64,000 bases of DNA from Brachyspira suanatina (GTDB lineage: Bacteria; Spirochaetota; Brachyspiria; Brachyspirales; Brachyspiraceae): contig NZ_CVLB01000002.1 of the NCBI RefSeq assembly GCF_001049755.1, forward strand, positions 419,743-483,742. Direction: 5' to 3'. A program made the position numbers and the translations under genes. Under the pieces are notes generated by a model. It worked only from the letters and a program-made list of their open reading frames with translations, did no database searches and had not been told where the DNA came from. Below are positions 46,384-56,308 of this stretch, in pieces. Positions within the stretch are counted from its first letter, which is position 1. The number at the start of each line of letters is the position of its first letter.

Positions 46384-48753
46384 TTAACTTCTTATATTTC
46401 CTAAACTAGGATCCTCTATATTATCTTCAGGAAGCAAGTATATATTATTATTGTTTTGATTATTATTTTGTATGTTGTTGTTTTGATTACTATCATAGCT
46501 GTTACTATTTTCATCTAAAGGAGTATAATAAAAATCTCCCTCATCTTCCATCATAGCATCATTAGTTGCTTCATTTCTAGGAGTACCTGTTCTAAGGTGA
46601 TCTATAGGACATTGAGTAGATAAATCAACATTTCCTCCTACTGTAAGAGGTGCTACATTTACACAAGTATGATTTCTAGGAAGTCCTGAATCCTGACAAA
46701 TTTCTACTATTAATACATCATTAGGAACAGGCCAATTAAATTCTCTCTTAGATGAAGGAGTGATAGAATCAAGATATTGAAATGTAGCCAAAGCAGTAGT
46801 AGCTCCTCCTGTAACATTATTAGGAAGTAAATCATTTCTATCGCTTCCTATCCAGGTAATTGTAACTATTTCATCATTATAAGCAGCAAACCAGTTATCT
46901 CTATGTTCGCTTGTAGTTCCTGTTTTTGCTGAATATGAAGGATACTTAAATCCGTAAGTATTAGCACTTCTGTAGGCTGTTCCTCCAGGGGCTATTACTT
47001 TCTGTAAAGTAGTATTTAAAAAATAATAAGATGATGGGGAAGTTGCACTTATTTTACGAGGTGTTCTATCAACTAAAGCTGTAACACTAAGTTCATTACC
47101 ATCAATATCAATTATTTTATCTACTATATAAGGCTCATATTTAATACCGCCGTTAGCCAATGCACTATATGCTGAAGCTAAATCAAGCGGACTCATTTCC
47201 ATAGTTCCTAAACCTATAGATAAAGCATTCGGTATATAAGCATTTTCTCCAAAAAATTCCCTTGAATGTTCTATAAAATAAGAAAGTCCTATATCATTTA
47301 ATAATTTCACAGCTATAGTATTAATTGATTTTGATAATGCTGTCTCTAAAGTTATTTCGCCTCTATACCTTCTGTCAAAATTTCTAGGTGAATATGCAGG
47401 CTTTCCAGAACCTTGAGGATAGCTATAATTTGTATCAAGCATAGTAGAAAAAGGCTGTGCTCCGCCTTCGAATGCATATAAATAGATAAAAGGTTTAATT
47501 ACACTCCCTATTTGTCTTTTTGCTTGAACTGCTCTGTTAAACTGATTTTGCAATGTGTATCCGTCACCACCTATCATCACAAGTATTCCACCTGTTTTAG
47601 GATCTATTGATACCATTGCACCCTGATAGCTTCTGTTTGAAGAACTAGTCTGCAATTTTCTTATATTTTCTTTCATTACAGAATCAGCAACTCTGTAATA
47701 TCTTTCATTTACAGTTGTATATATTTTAAGTCCTGACAATGCAAGCTCATCTTTATTGAAATAATTTAATAATTCCTGTCTTACATATTCATTTACATAA
47801 GGTGCTCTGTTTACAGTCATTTTCCATTGCGCACCTTTAACCTGCTTATTTATATTAGTATACTCTTTATCAAATAATTCAAGTTCAGATTCCATAGTTT
47901 GTTTATCTATGATATTATTTTTCACAAGTCTTGATAATATTTGTTCCACTTTTTTTCTGCTGTTATCAGGATTATTTACTATAGAATAATATGTAGGATT
48001 AGGAAGCATACCAACTAATATAGCATACTCTAATAATCTGCATTGTCTTAAAGGTTTATTGAAATAATGATTGGCTGCAGCTTCAAATCCGTAGTTTCCG
48101 TCACCAAGATAAACAGTATTAAAGTACATAGCTAAAATTTCTTTCTTAGTATATTTCTGTTCTATCTCTCTTGCTGCAAACATTTCAAATAGTTTTCTCT
48201 CTATAGTTCTTTCACTTTTAGTAAATAGAAGTTTAGCCAACTGCTGAGTAAGTGTGGAACCTCCGCCTACTATTTTTCTTGTTAAAATAGTTTGTATACC
48301 TAAATAAGCTGTTCTGAAATAGTTAATACCTTTATGAGAATAGAATTTCTGATCCTCCATTAAAAGCAAAGTCTGCTCTAAAAGAGGGTTAATATCATCA
48401 ACATTAACAACCTCATAAGCAGGAGGCATATACTCACCTATTAATATATTATTTCTATCATATATCTTTGTAGGAGGAGAATCTCCGAAAGGATTTAAAG
48501 GATTAAAATATCTTATCCTTTTTTCATTACCTCTTATAACTATTATATCATAGTATTCTTCAAGCATAGCCATACTTTGATCTCTTCTGGCAACCCAGTC
48601 TTTATATACGCCTCCGACAAAATATATACCTACTATACCTACTGCAACGAACACGAATAAACATACTATAAAAATAGTTAATATAAATTTCTTTAATTTA
48701 GATTTTTTCTTCTTTACTACGTTGTTATTATCTTTAATTTTTTTCTTAAACAT
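46384..48753 (-). CDS. Penicillin-binding protein 1A (bifunctional)
   Basis: A class A PBP of 789 residues that polymerises and cross-links peptidoglycan. After a cytoplasmic Lys-rich start and a membrane helix (about 25-50), the glycosyltransferase domain shows EDQKFYSHKGINYFR and GGSTLTQQLAKLLF. The transpeptidase has the active Ser417 in GSVIKPF, SKSINT and KTGTTSEHRDNWFAAY. The C-terminal 70 residues are Asn-rich with repeated Q-N-N-N, probably disordered. It stands as a single gene. Confidence 0.94.
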   Translation of the reverse strand: MFKKKIKDNNNVVKKKKSKLKKFILTIFIVCLFVFVAVGIVGIYFVGGVYKDWVARRDQSMAMLEEYYDIIVIRGNEKRIRYFNPLNPFGDSPPTKIYDRNNILIGEYMPPAYEVVNVDDINPLLEQTLLLMEDQKFYSHKGINYFRTAYLGIQTILTRKIVGGGSTLTQQLAKLLFTKSERTIERKLFEMFAAREIEQKYTKKEILAMYFNTVYLGDGNYGFEAAANHYFNKPLRQCRLLEYAILVGMLPNPTYYSIVNNPDNSRKKVEQILSRLVKNNIIDKQTMESELELFDKEYTNINKQVKGAQWKMTVNRAPYVNEYVRQELLNYFNKDELALSGLKIYTTVNERYYRVADSVMKENIRKLQTSSSNRSYQGAMVSIDPKTGGILVMIGGDGYTLQNQFNRAVQAKRQIGSVIKPFIYLYAFEGGAQPFSTMLDTNYSYPQGSGKPAYSPRNFDRRYRGEITLETALSKSINTIAVKLLNDIGLSYFIEHSREFFGENAYIPNALSIGLGTMEMSPLDLASAYSALANGGIKYEPYIVDKIIDIDGNELSVTALVDRTPRKISATSPSSYYFLNTTLQKVIAPGGTAYRSANTYGFKYPSYSAKTGTTSEHRDNWFAAYNDEIVTITWIGSDRNDLLPNNVTGGATTALATFQYLDSITPSSKREFNWPVPNDVLIVEICQDSGLPRNHTCVNVAPLTVGGNVDLSTQCPIDHLRTGTPRNEATNDAMMEDEGDFYYTPLDENSNSYDSNQNNNIQNNNQNNNNIYLLPEDNIEDPSLGNIRS

Positions 48754-48945
48754 TTATCACCATATTAACATAATTATATATATTATATATGATACTATAA
48801 TATATATAACATTGCAAGCGGAATTTATTTAGATTTTTTTTATTTTAATAATAAAAATTATTAGTTTTATATATTAGAAAATTATAATTGACTTATATAT
48901 CTTTATATATTAAACTAAATGAAAATATATTTTAAGTGAATATTT

Positions 48946-49323
48946 ATGAATAATTTTCAATCTAAATCTTTATTAACAATATCTATTTTGTCAATAGTAA
49001 CATGCGGTATATATTTTATTTATTGGATTTATGTAACAACAAATGATATTAATAATTATATGGAACAAGAATATATTAATCCTACATTAGCTGTTGTTTT
49101 ATCAATAATAACATGTGGATTATTCACTGTATATTGGTTCTATAAATATGGAACTATAGTATTTAATGATATGAGTAAAAAAGCTGAACTAGACAGTTAT
49201 GGTGAGAGTGCTGCTGTTTTAGCTATACTCTTATTTATACCATTTGGATATATTTACTCTATTATAGCTCTTCAATCCAAACTTAATATCATTTTCACTA
49301 AATATTCAGAGAATAATGTATAA
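48946..49323 (+). CDS. DUF4234-family membrane protein
   Basis: The 125-residue protein has two copies of the DUF4234 pattern: SIVTCGIYFIYWIYVTTNDIN and SIITCGLFTVYWFYKYG, each with C-G-x-x-x-x-Y-W. A third hydrophobic stretch lies near the C-terminus. Function is unknown. A TTGACT...TAAACT promoter candidate lies at 48888-48916. Confidence 0.85.
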   Translation: MNNFQSKSLLTISILSIVTCGIYFIYWIYVTTNDINNYMEQEYINPTLAVVLSIITCGLFTVYWFYKYGTIVFNDMSKKAELDSYGESAAVLAILLFIPFGYIYSIIALQSKLNIIFTKYSENNV

Positions 49324-49350
49324 TAAAAATTTTCAATTATCAATATTCAT

Positions 49351-49555
49351 ATCGCACGCTGAATAAATTCACAAATATAATACAATTCTCAATTATCAAT
49401 AAAAATCATAAATAAAGTTAAGTTAATCGTGCGTTAAATACATTTTTTAATTAAATAAATCTTGGGTGGGGCTATATTTTCTAATAGCGTAGAAAAACAA
49501 AATAAAGTAAAAATTTCATAGTAATGCCTTAAAAAATAAAGGGGGGTATGTAAAT
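49351..49555. repeat. Nested palindromic intergenic element, copy D (right part)
   Basis: The copy lacks the two left outer arms. It keeps ATCGCACGCT at 49351, CGTGCGTTAA at 49428, CTTGGGTGGGG at 49461 and the G6 run followed by TATGTAAA at 49541. It begins about 30 bases after the stop of the DUF4234 gene. Confidence 0.75.
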
Positions 49556-50231
49556 AATTTTTTTAATTTATTTTGATTATATACTCTAAAAATGATAGAT
49601 TTTAATAAAAATTTTCAAATTTATTCTAATTTTTATAGTTAAATATCGTATTTACACCTAGCCAATTACCTGAATATATAAAAAAGATTTATATATTCTA
49701 ATTACAAGTAAGGATAAAATCATTTATATTGATAAAGTTAAAGATCAATATAAAATTAAGTTAAGTAATGAAATTTATATCAACTTTGAAAAAAATTGTT
49801 CTTGAAACTACATAAGCAGTAACGACAAATTATCTTAAAATATACTTCTAAAAACTATAGCGAGCAAAATTAAAAACATAATGAAAAATACAATAATGCC
49901 TACATGTTTAAAATCAGCAAAATAATAGAGTCTATAGAATAATATTAACTAACTATTTAAAAATTTGCATAAGAAATAACAGCAATTAGTAATGGTATAA
50001 CTTTTAAACATTTTGTATATATTTAAAGTAATTAATATACATAAGACTTGAGTCTTTAATTATATTCAAGCCTTTTATTTTATAAGCGTAATTTTTTTTT
50101 AAAATAATCAAAAAAACAACACATAAATTCATAATTTTATTATATTTATTAGCATATTACTATTTAACAAATATTATTATGTAAAAGACAATTTACAAGA
50201 TAGATAATATATAAAAAATAAAGGATATACT
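49556..50231. other. Gene-free stretch with paired segments
   Basis: No reading frame is convincing here. Two long pairings are visible: GAATATATAAA with TTTATATATTC (49671-49698), and TTATATTGAT with ATCAATATAA (49726-49755). A terminator-like AAGACTTGA...TCAAGCCTT hairpin with a T-rich tail lies at 50043-50078. The stretch could be a decayed gene or contain a non-coding RNA ending at that hairpin. The -35/-10 evidence is weak. Confidence 0.3.
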
Positions 50232-51107
50232 ATGATAAAAAAAACAATATATTACATCTTTACATTTTTATTATTCATATTCTTCATAAGCTGCAGAAAT
50301 AATTCTAATAATGTAACAAACCCTACATCTTACAGCAATCCTGCAACAGAAACTATAAATAAATACACAGTTAAAGGAATAGATAATAAGTATAATTCTA
50401 CTTGGAAATTTTTCAATGCTGACAGCACAGGAAATGATTCAGTTGATGTTGTTATATCAGATGGCGGAATAAGTGGTTTAGTAATATCAAATAAAACTGA
50501 TAAGGTTAATTTTGATAAAAATGCTATTTACAGCATAAAAGAGGAAAATAAAAATAAATACTATGACAGATATTATGGATATATAGTAAGTTCTGATAAT
50601 TGGGTTGGAGAGATTCAATTTCCTACTGATGAATTTGAAACTGTTGGATTTATTTATATAAAAAATAAAAAAACTTCAGATATAATAGTTGGTATGATTG
50701 ATAAAGCTCCAGGACCTAGAGAAGGAATAGATAAAGGATACTGGGGAAAAAGAAGCAGAACTAATAATGGATTAAAAAGAACTGTAGATATACAAGGAGA
50801 TTTTGTAACATATTATGAGAATGAAGTTCAAAAAATAAAAATACCTTCAAAATTCTTTGAATTATCTAAAGGAGATGGTTTTTACGGATATAGCATAATG
50901 CTTGGACTTTTATATCCTGGAGTATCAATAAATGTATACAATTCTAAGAATTCAAGTATATTACCTAGCGTATATTTTGAATATATTGATTACAATTATT
51001 ATCTCGATATACAATTAAGAGATGATGGAGTGCCTATTTCAGCAAAATACAATAAAAAAGAAACTATATACTCTTCCGGAGATATGTTATATTCTAAAGA
51101 AAACTAA
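50232..51107 (+). CDS. Hypothetical lipoprotein
   Basis: I do not recognise the family. The 291-residue protein has a signal peptide with lipobox FISC (Cys21), then an Asn/Ser/Thr-rich linker and a soluble beta-rich domain with several Trp and Tyr (STWKFFNADSTG, DKGYWGKRSRT). Brachyspira-type genomes carry many such lipoproteins. It has a terminator after it and an AAGGA ribosome site before it. Confidence 0.75.
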   Translation: MIKKTIYYIFTFLLFIFFISCRNNSNNVTNPTSYSNPATETINKYTVKGIDNKYNSTWKFFNADSTGNDSVDVVISDGGISGLVISNKTDKVNFDKNAIYSIKEENKNKYYDRYYGYIVSSDNWVGEIQFPTDEFETVGFIYIKNKKTSDIIVGMIDKAPGPREGIDKGYWGKRSRTNNGLKRTVDIQGDFVTYYENEVQKIKIPSKFFELSKGDGFYGYSIMLGLLYPGVSINVYNSKNSSILPSVYFEYIDYNYYLDIQLRDDGVPISAKYNKKETIYSSGDMLYSKEN

Positions 51108-51140
51108 TTCGTTGTTTTAATACCATAAATTTATATATAT

Positions 51141-51180
51141 ATGCTTTAAATAAAATTTTTATTTAAAGCATTTTTATTTT
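51141..51180 (+). terminator. Terminator after the lipoprotein gene
   Basis: ATGCTTTAAAT and ATTTAAAGCAT form an 11-pair stem followed by TTTTTATTTTT. Confidence 0.85.
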
Positions 51181-51223
51181 TAAACGAAAATTAAAACGAT
51201 ATTTTTATTTAATGGTTGTTTAT

Positions 51224-52462
51224 ATGAATAAATATATAATAATATTTTCTATAATACTTAGTTCTATATTATCGGCTAATAGTTTTAAAGTTATATCCAG
51301 ACAGGGAGAAGCCTCTGTAATTGTAAATGAAGAGCATGCCAATATGGATATAAAAAAAAGTTTTCCAGATGATTATTTCTCTATATCTACAAAAGAGGAA
51401 TCATATTTAGTAATAGATAATGGTGAAAAATCAATAATACTTATGCCAAGCTCAAAACTTACTTATGAAAATAGTAAATTCACTTTGGATTCAGGATATA
51501 TTTATATAAAAAGCAAACATAATGATGATATTCAAATGACTTTAACAAAAGATGGCAAAGGATATAATTTCAAAGGAAAATCTTTTGCTGTTGTATCTTA
51601 TGATGATGAAGTATCTGTTATAACATATAATAATGCTGTAAAAATAACACCTGAAGCATCTTTGGGAGTAAGCTATTTTTTGGAGCCTCATCATAAAACA
51701 TCTATAATACCAATGCTTAACGGTCCTTATAGAACTACAGAAAATGAAAAATCTTTAATTGAAAATGTATCAAGACAGTTAGAAAGCGAAGTAGCAAGTC
51801 ATTTAAACGAAGATATAGACAGATATAATTTTAAAATAATGGAAGGCACAAAGAATGAAAACACTATATACAGAGTGGTTCATCCAGAAAAAGGACCTAA
51901 TATATTTTTGATAGTACCTCATGGAAGTGAAAGAGTTGGTACTGATGTTGCTATGGAAAGAATAACTATGCCTATAAAAAAAGGAAGCCTTACTATTGTA
52001 CCTATTGCTGTACCTGAAGCATACAGAAAAAATACTAGAGCCATAGAAGGACAGGATATCAATAACAGATTCTTTGATAAAAGTATGAGCAGAACTGATA
52101 CTGATAAATTAGCTAAAGAGTATATGGATATGCTTGATGAATATGATATAGATGTTGTGCTTACACTTCATGAAGGAAATGGATTTAAAGAATTCTTTGG
52201 TGATTCAATAATATATGATACTAGAAAATTAGATGATAAAGTTGTAAAAGTCTTGGATAATATAAACTCAAGAATAGAGCCTATGAAATTTAAATTCAGA
52301 CAGATGTATTATCCTATGCCTACTACTATTACATATTATGCCGCTAAAAAGAATATAGAATCTTTTGGAATAGAGCTTACAAGAAATTTAGATTATGATA
52401 AAAAAAGAATAATTATGCATACTATATTAAGCGAATTCTTAAAAATATATGGGCTTGAATAA
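51224..52462 (+). CDS. FecR-like plus M14/M99-type carboxypeptidase fusion
   Basis: The 412-residue protein has a signal peptide ending near ILSANSF. Residues about 20-150 resemble a FecR domain (VISRQGEASVIV, SYLVIDNGEKSIILMPSSKL, SGYIYIKS, FKGKSFAVVSYDDEV). From about 215 the pattern fits a zinc carboxypeptidase: H233-G-S-E236, GQDINNRFFD, H316 in LTLHEGNGF and E384 in GIELTRNL. All expected metal and catalytic residues are present. Helicobacter Csd4 (M99) trims peptidoglycan and shapes helical cells, and a like role here is an inference. A 12-base-upstream ATG is an alternative start. Confidence 0.68.
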   Translation: MNKYIIIFSIILSSILSANSFKVISRQGEASVIVNEEHANMDIKKSFPDDYFSISTKEESYLVIDNGEKSIILMPSSKLTYENSKFTLDSGYIYIKSKHNDDIQMTLTKDGKGYNFKGKSFAVVSYDDEVSVITYNNAVKITPEASLGVSYFLEPHHKTSIIPMLNGPYRTTENEKSLIENVSRQLESEVASHLNEDIDRYNFKIMEGTKNENTIYRVVHPEKGPNIFLIVPHGSERVGTDVAMERITMPIKKGSLTIVPIAVPEAYRKNTRAIEGQDINNRFFDKSMSRTDTDKLAKEYMDMLDEYDIDVVLTLHEGNGFKEFFGDSIIYDTRKLDDKVVKVLDNINSRIEPMKFKFRQMYYPMPTTITYYAAKKNIESFGIELTRNLDYDKKRIIMHTILSEFLKIYGLE

Positions 52463-52489
52463 AATATAAAAACAATTATATTTTGAAAT

Positions 52490-52815
52490 TTTATTTACAT
52501 ACCCCGCCCTTTATTCTTTATTGCTATAATCTGCAATTTTAAATTTCCTTATATTTAAAATCTATTAAGAAAATAAAGCACCCGCCCAAGCTGTAATTAT
52601 ATTTAAAAATTTATTTAACGCACGGTTAACCAAATTTAAAATATAATTTAAATGTTATAATCAATTCGCTCATATTTATAATTTTACTCTGCGTGCGTTG
52701 TGGAAGTAATAAATAAAAAATCCCTAGGGTGAAAGCTATAAATTCTCTATCAGCAATTAAGAAAGAAAAAACAAAATTGAAAAATAAATCTATAAGAATA
52801 TAGGGCTATGAATGA
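52490..52815. repeat. Nested palindromic intergenic element, copy E
   Basis: The blocks are CCCCGCCCT at 52502, CACCCGCCCAAGC at 52579, AACGCACGGTTAA at 52617, GCGTGCGTTG at 52691, a decayed CCCTAGGGTGAAAGC at 52722 and AGGGCTATGAATG at 52802. The left half is well kept and the right half is decaying. It lies between convergent genes. Confidence 0.78.
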
Positions 52816-53172
52816 AAATTTAGCCTTAATATTAAAAGCTCAGGTTTCATTATAAAAAATCCGCCACCTGAAAGGCTCTGATAATAAATTATCAGACGGC
52901 TGTCAATTTTTTATAAAGACTTCAATTTTATTATTGTTATGCTCGTCTACGCATACAATAAGCTAGTGAGTAAACTCACTAGCTGGCTAAGACTCACTTT
53001 TATATTTAAATTCTAATGTTTTAAAGCGATAAACGAGCAGCTGATAACTTTAGTTGGCAGCTATATTAAAAATAAAAAATTGAGCGTCTATCAGCTAAAA
53101 GCTGATAGAGATTTTAAAGCGAGATTTTTTATATATAATAATAAGTTTATCGCTAGCAATAATAAGAAATTA

Positions 53173-53222
53173 TTATTTATCTAGCTTAAAGAAGCGCATT
53201 GCTTCTTCTAGCTCTCTAGCTT
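53173..53222 (-). pseudogene. Remnant of a chemoreceptor 3' end
   Basis: The minus strand reads [16 protein letters not shown] and stop, the same C-terminus as the intact chemoreceptor 140 bases away, with only a few base differences. Only about 16 codons remain. The downstream 47-base repeat is also shared, which suggests recombination between chemoreceptor copies. Confidence 0.8.
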
Positions 53223-53237
53223 TTATTATTATAAAAA

Positions 53238-53291
53238 TTGACAGCCTAAAAGGCTCTGATAATAAATTATCAGACGGCTGTCAATTTTTTT
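53238..53291 (-). terminator. Terminator of the chemoreceptor gene
   Basis: TTGACAGCC and GGCTGTCAA form the outer stem, with an inner CTGATAAT/ATTATCAG stem. Both strands have a T tail, so it can work in either direction. Confidence 0.7.
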
Positions 53292-53315
53292 ATAAAGACT
53301 ACTTCATCAAAGTAA

Positions 53316-55160
53316 TTATTTATCTAGCTTAAAGAAGCGCATTGCTTCTTCCAACTCTCTAGCTTCATTTAACAAAGAAGCTGCTGCTGAAGCAGATTGT
53401 TCTACCAATCCGGCATTCTGCTGAGTTACACTGTCCATTTGAGAAACCGCTGTATTTACCTGATCAACTCCCGCCTGCTGTTCTATTGCTGTTTCACTTA
53501 TATCCCTCATTATATTAGAAGTTTCCTCTATTTTCTTCTCCAAATCCTCAAATATCTTTTCAGACTCTTTAGCCTTCTCTACTGATTTACTAATCTTTTC
53601 ATATATAACATTAATTAAAGTTGTAATATCCTTAGCTGAAGATTGAGAGTTCTGTGCCAAATTTCTAACCTCACTAGCTACAACAGCAAATCCTTTACCT
53701 TGATCTCCAGCACGTGCAGCCTCAACCGCAGCATTAAGTGCTAATATATTAGTTTGGAAAGCAATATCTTCTATAACCTTTGTTATATTCTTTATCTTTT
53801 CGCTGTCCTCATTAACCTCTTCTATACTCTTAGTAGTTTCTAAAATTATAGCTCCTGCATCTCTAATTGAACTCATAGATTCTTTCATCATATTATTACC
53901 TTCTATAGAATGCGAAGTAGAAGATTTAATTGTAGAAGCCATCTCCTCCATAGAACTAGCAGTCTCTTCAAGACTTGCTGCCTGAGCCTCTGTTCTTCTT
54001 GATAAATCAGAATTACCATTAGCTAATTCCTGAGCTGCTGTAGTTATTTTTATAGAAGAATCATTAACCTGAGATATTATCTCTGTAAGTTTCTTACGCA
54101 TACCGCTGAAAGATTCAAATAATATTCCAAGCTCATCTTTTCTCTTATGCTCATTTGAAACATAAGTTAAATTTCCTGTTTCTATTTCTTTAGCCTCTCT
54201 TATAATGCTGTTTATATGTCCCATTATTCTCTTTATAAACAATGAAACAAATATAGATAATAACAAAATAGCAATTAATCCTACCAATGAACTTATTAAA
54301 ATTAATTCCCTGTTTGTAGCATATATTTCACTATCAAACATAGTCATAGCAATTATCCAATTCATAGACTTCATTCTGCAATAAGAACCTGTTCTTTTTT
54401 TATCCATATAAACATATGATAAAGTACCCTGTGTTAAATTATTATCAAATACTGTTTTATAATCCGGAACCACACTAGAACCTATTTGCTCATAAATATT
54501 ATCCATTATATCAACCAAATTAGCATCTATTGCTAGTATTCTTCCTGTTTCTCCCAAAGCTATATCTGAAAAATAATTATCATGTATAAGTTTCCAATCT
54601 ATTACAACAAGTATTGCTCCCAATAAATTTCCGTCTAAACTTTTTATAGCGCCGCCTAATATCAATGATTTATTTCCAGTATCTACTGAATCTATTATTT
54701 CCTCATCAAATGTATATTCAAAATTCTTAGATTCTAATATATTCCAAAAATTAGGCCTTGTATCAGCAATATTATTCCCTATAGAATTCCCCAAAGCATC
54801 AGCTATAATATCACCATTCAAATCTATTACTGCTATATTTATAGAATATTCATTAGCTCCATTAAATAGTGCTAAAGCATTCAAAGCATCAGCCTCTGTC
54901 TGTTCATTTCTATTTAAAAGTGAATTCATAATTGCTGGAGCAACAGAATAAGTCTTAGCTAAAGAAACCTGATCTATTAATATAGCATCAAATAATTTAG
55001 CATATGATTGTGCTGTATTAGCAAATCCTTCAAATCTACTTTTGCTTATGCCTTTATTGGCAAAAGTTACTGCTATGCTTAATATAATAAATATTATCAA
55101 TATAGATATAAATGATATTATAGCAGGGACTTTGAAAGATAAACTATGTATCCTTTTCAT
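53316..55160 (-). CDS. Methyl-accepting chemotaxis protein
   Basis: A 614-residue transmembrane chemoreceptor. It has an N-terminal membrane helix, a periplasmic dCACHE-like domain (about 35-280), a second membrane helix (about 290-312), a HAMP segment, and the cytoplasmic signalling domain. The tip reads [37 protein letters not shown] chose the ATG with GGAG eight bases upstream; the TTG twelve bases earlier is part of the leader. The ligand is unknown. The C-terminal [13 protein letters not shown] is repeated in the nearby remnant. Confidence 0.94.
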   Translation of the reverse strand: MKRIHSLSFKVPAIISFISILIIFIILSIAVTFANKGISKSRFEGFANTAQSYAKLFDAILIDQVSLAKTYSVAPAIMNSLLNRNEQTEADALNALALFNGANEYSINIAVIDLNGDIIADALGNSIGNNIADTRPNFWNILESKNFEYTFDEEIIDSVDTGNKSLILGGAIKSLDGNLLGAILVVIDWKLIHDNYFSDIALGETGRILAIDANLVDIMDNIYEQIGSSVVPDYKTVFDNNLTQGTLSYVYMDKKRTGSYCRMKSMNWIIAMTMFDSEIYATNRELILISSLVGLIAILLLSIFVSLFIKRIMGHINSIIREAKEIETGNLTYVSNEHKRKDELGILFESFSGMRKKLTEIISQVNDSSIKITTAAQELANGNSDLSRRTEAQAASLEETASSMEEMASTIKSSTSHSIEGNNMMKESMSSIRDAGAIILETTKSIEEVNEDSEKIKNITKVIEDIAFQTNILALNAAVEAARAGDQGKGFAVVASEVRNLAQNSQSSAKDITTLINVIYEKISKSVEKAKESEKIFEDLEKKIEETSNIMRDISETAIEQQAGVDQVNTAVSQMDSVTQQNAGLVEQSASAAASLLNEARELEEAMRFFKLDK

Positions 55161-55448
55161 ATAAAACTCCAAATTATATTTATATCAAAAATCAATTTTT
55201 TAATTTACCTAAATGTGTTATTAAATATGATTTTTATTAAAATAGTAAAATATAATAATCCTTTATAGTTAATCGTTATTTTTTATTAATTTTATACCTT
55301 TTTTAATATAAAAAAATATTTTTTTATAAAAAAATAAATAAAAATTATATTTTTTTTCCACTTTTTAAAAAAGTTTTATATATTATTAGTATAACAAAGT
55401 TGATTTGTATCTAATTTTATAAATTTTTTCTTCATAATTTACCTTAAT

Positions 55449-55479
55449 AGCGGATATAGTTTTATATCCGCTTATTTTT
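55449..55479 (+). terminator. Orphan intrinsic terminator before the YgjP-like gene
   Basis: AGCGGATATA-GTTT-TATATCCGCT is a perfect ten-pair stem followed by TATTTTT. It points in the plus direction but no plus-strand gene lies before it. The rest of 55161-55500 is A/T-rich with no gene. It may end a small RNA or act as an attenuator of the next gene, 22 bases on. Confidence 0.7.
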
Positions 55480-55500
55480 CCTGATTTATTTTTGATAAAA

Positions 55501-56211
55501 ATGTATTATAAAATGAATGAAATAATAATAGAATACAAAAAAATTAAAAATATATACATAAGAGTAAAAACCGATTTAAATATATATGTTACAGCCCCAA
55601 AAAGAGTTACTAAAAAATACATATACGAACTCATAGAAAAAAGAAAAGATTGGATAGAAGAAAGAAAAGAAGCAATAAATAATAAAAACAGCTTTGATTT
55701 AAGTAAAAAAGAACTAGAAAGTGGAAATGAAATATATTATCTAGGCAAAAGCTATATGCTTAATGTATTAAAATGCCAAAAAGAAAATATAATTCTTGCA
55801 GGCAGAATGATGTATATGTATGTTAATATAAAAGATAAAGAAGAATATAAAAACAACGATATAAGAAAAAAACATATTCTTCTTGATACATGGTACAAAA
55901 AAGAGTCATTAAAACTATTCGACTCACTCATAAAAAAATACACTTCTATGATGAACTTAGAAATTAATACATTCACAGTAAAAAAATTGAAAAGCAAATG
56001 GGGTTCATGCGATACAATAAAAAAACATCTCACATTCAATTTAGAGCTTATGAAATACCCTATTTCTTCCATAGAATATATTGTGCTTCATGAATTAGCA
56101 CATTTACTGCAGGCTAATCATAGCAAAAAATTCTATAATATAGTAAGTCTTTATATGCCTGAATGGAAAAAAGAGAAAAAGATTTTGGATACATTTTTTA
56201 ATAATTTATAA
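55501..56211 (+). CDS. YgjP-like (M48/DUF45) metallopeptidase
   Basis: A 236-residue protein of the YgjP/SprT-like DUF45 family. The zinc site is H-E-L-A-H in IVLHELAHLLQANHSKKFY, near residue 200. KSKWGSCDTIKKHLTFNLEL is the conserved region before it. YgjP-type proteins are often linked to restriction systems, and their substrates are unknown. ATG at 55501 or 55513 are both possible; no ribosome site is clear, and the nearby terminator hairpin leaves little leader. Confidence 0.85.
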   Translation: MYYKMNEIIIEYKKIKNIYIRVKTDLNIYVTAPKRVTKKYIYELIEKRKDWIEERKEAINNKNSFDLSKKELESGNEIYYLGKSYMLNVLKCQKENIILAGRMMYMYVNIKDKEEYKNNDIRKKHILLDTWYKKESLKLFDSLIKKYTSMMNLEINTFTVKKLKSKWGSCDTIKKHLTFNLELMKYPISSIEYIVLHELAHLLQANHSKKFYNIVSLYMPEWKKEKKILDTFFNNL

Positions 56212-56308
56212 CTTAAAAAGTTGAAAAAAATATAAATTACACTATACTAAAGAAGCTTTTTATTTCATAATACAAAATTAATAATATATAATAATAGAGG
56301 TAAAAATA

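Larger units (their letters stand above)
52842..53299. repeat. Mosaic of direct and inverted repeats after the chemoreceptor gene
   Basis: A 47-base unit starting GGCTCTGATAATAAATTATC occurs at 52874-52920 and again at 53252-53299. Other palindromes are CTAGTGAGT-AA-ACTCACTAG near 52963 and CTATCAGCT-AA-AAGCTGATAG near 53090. No gene is seen here besides the chemoreceptor remnant. Confidence 0.75.
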
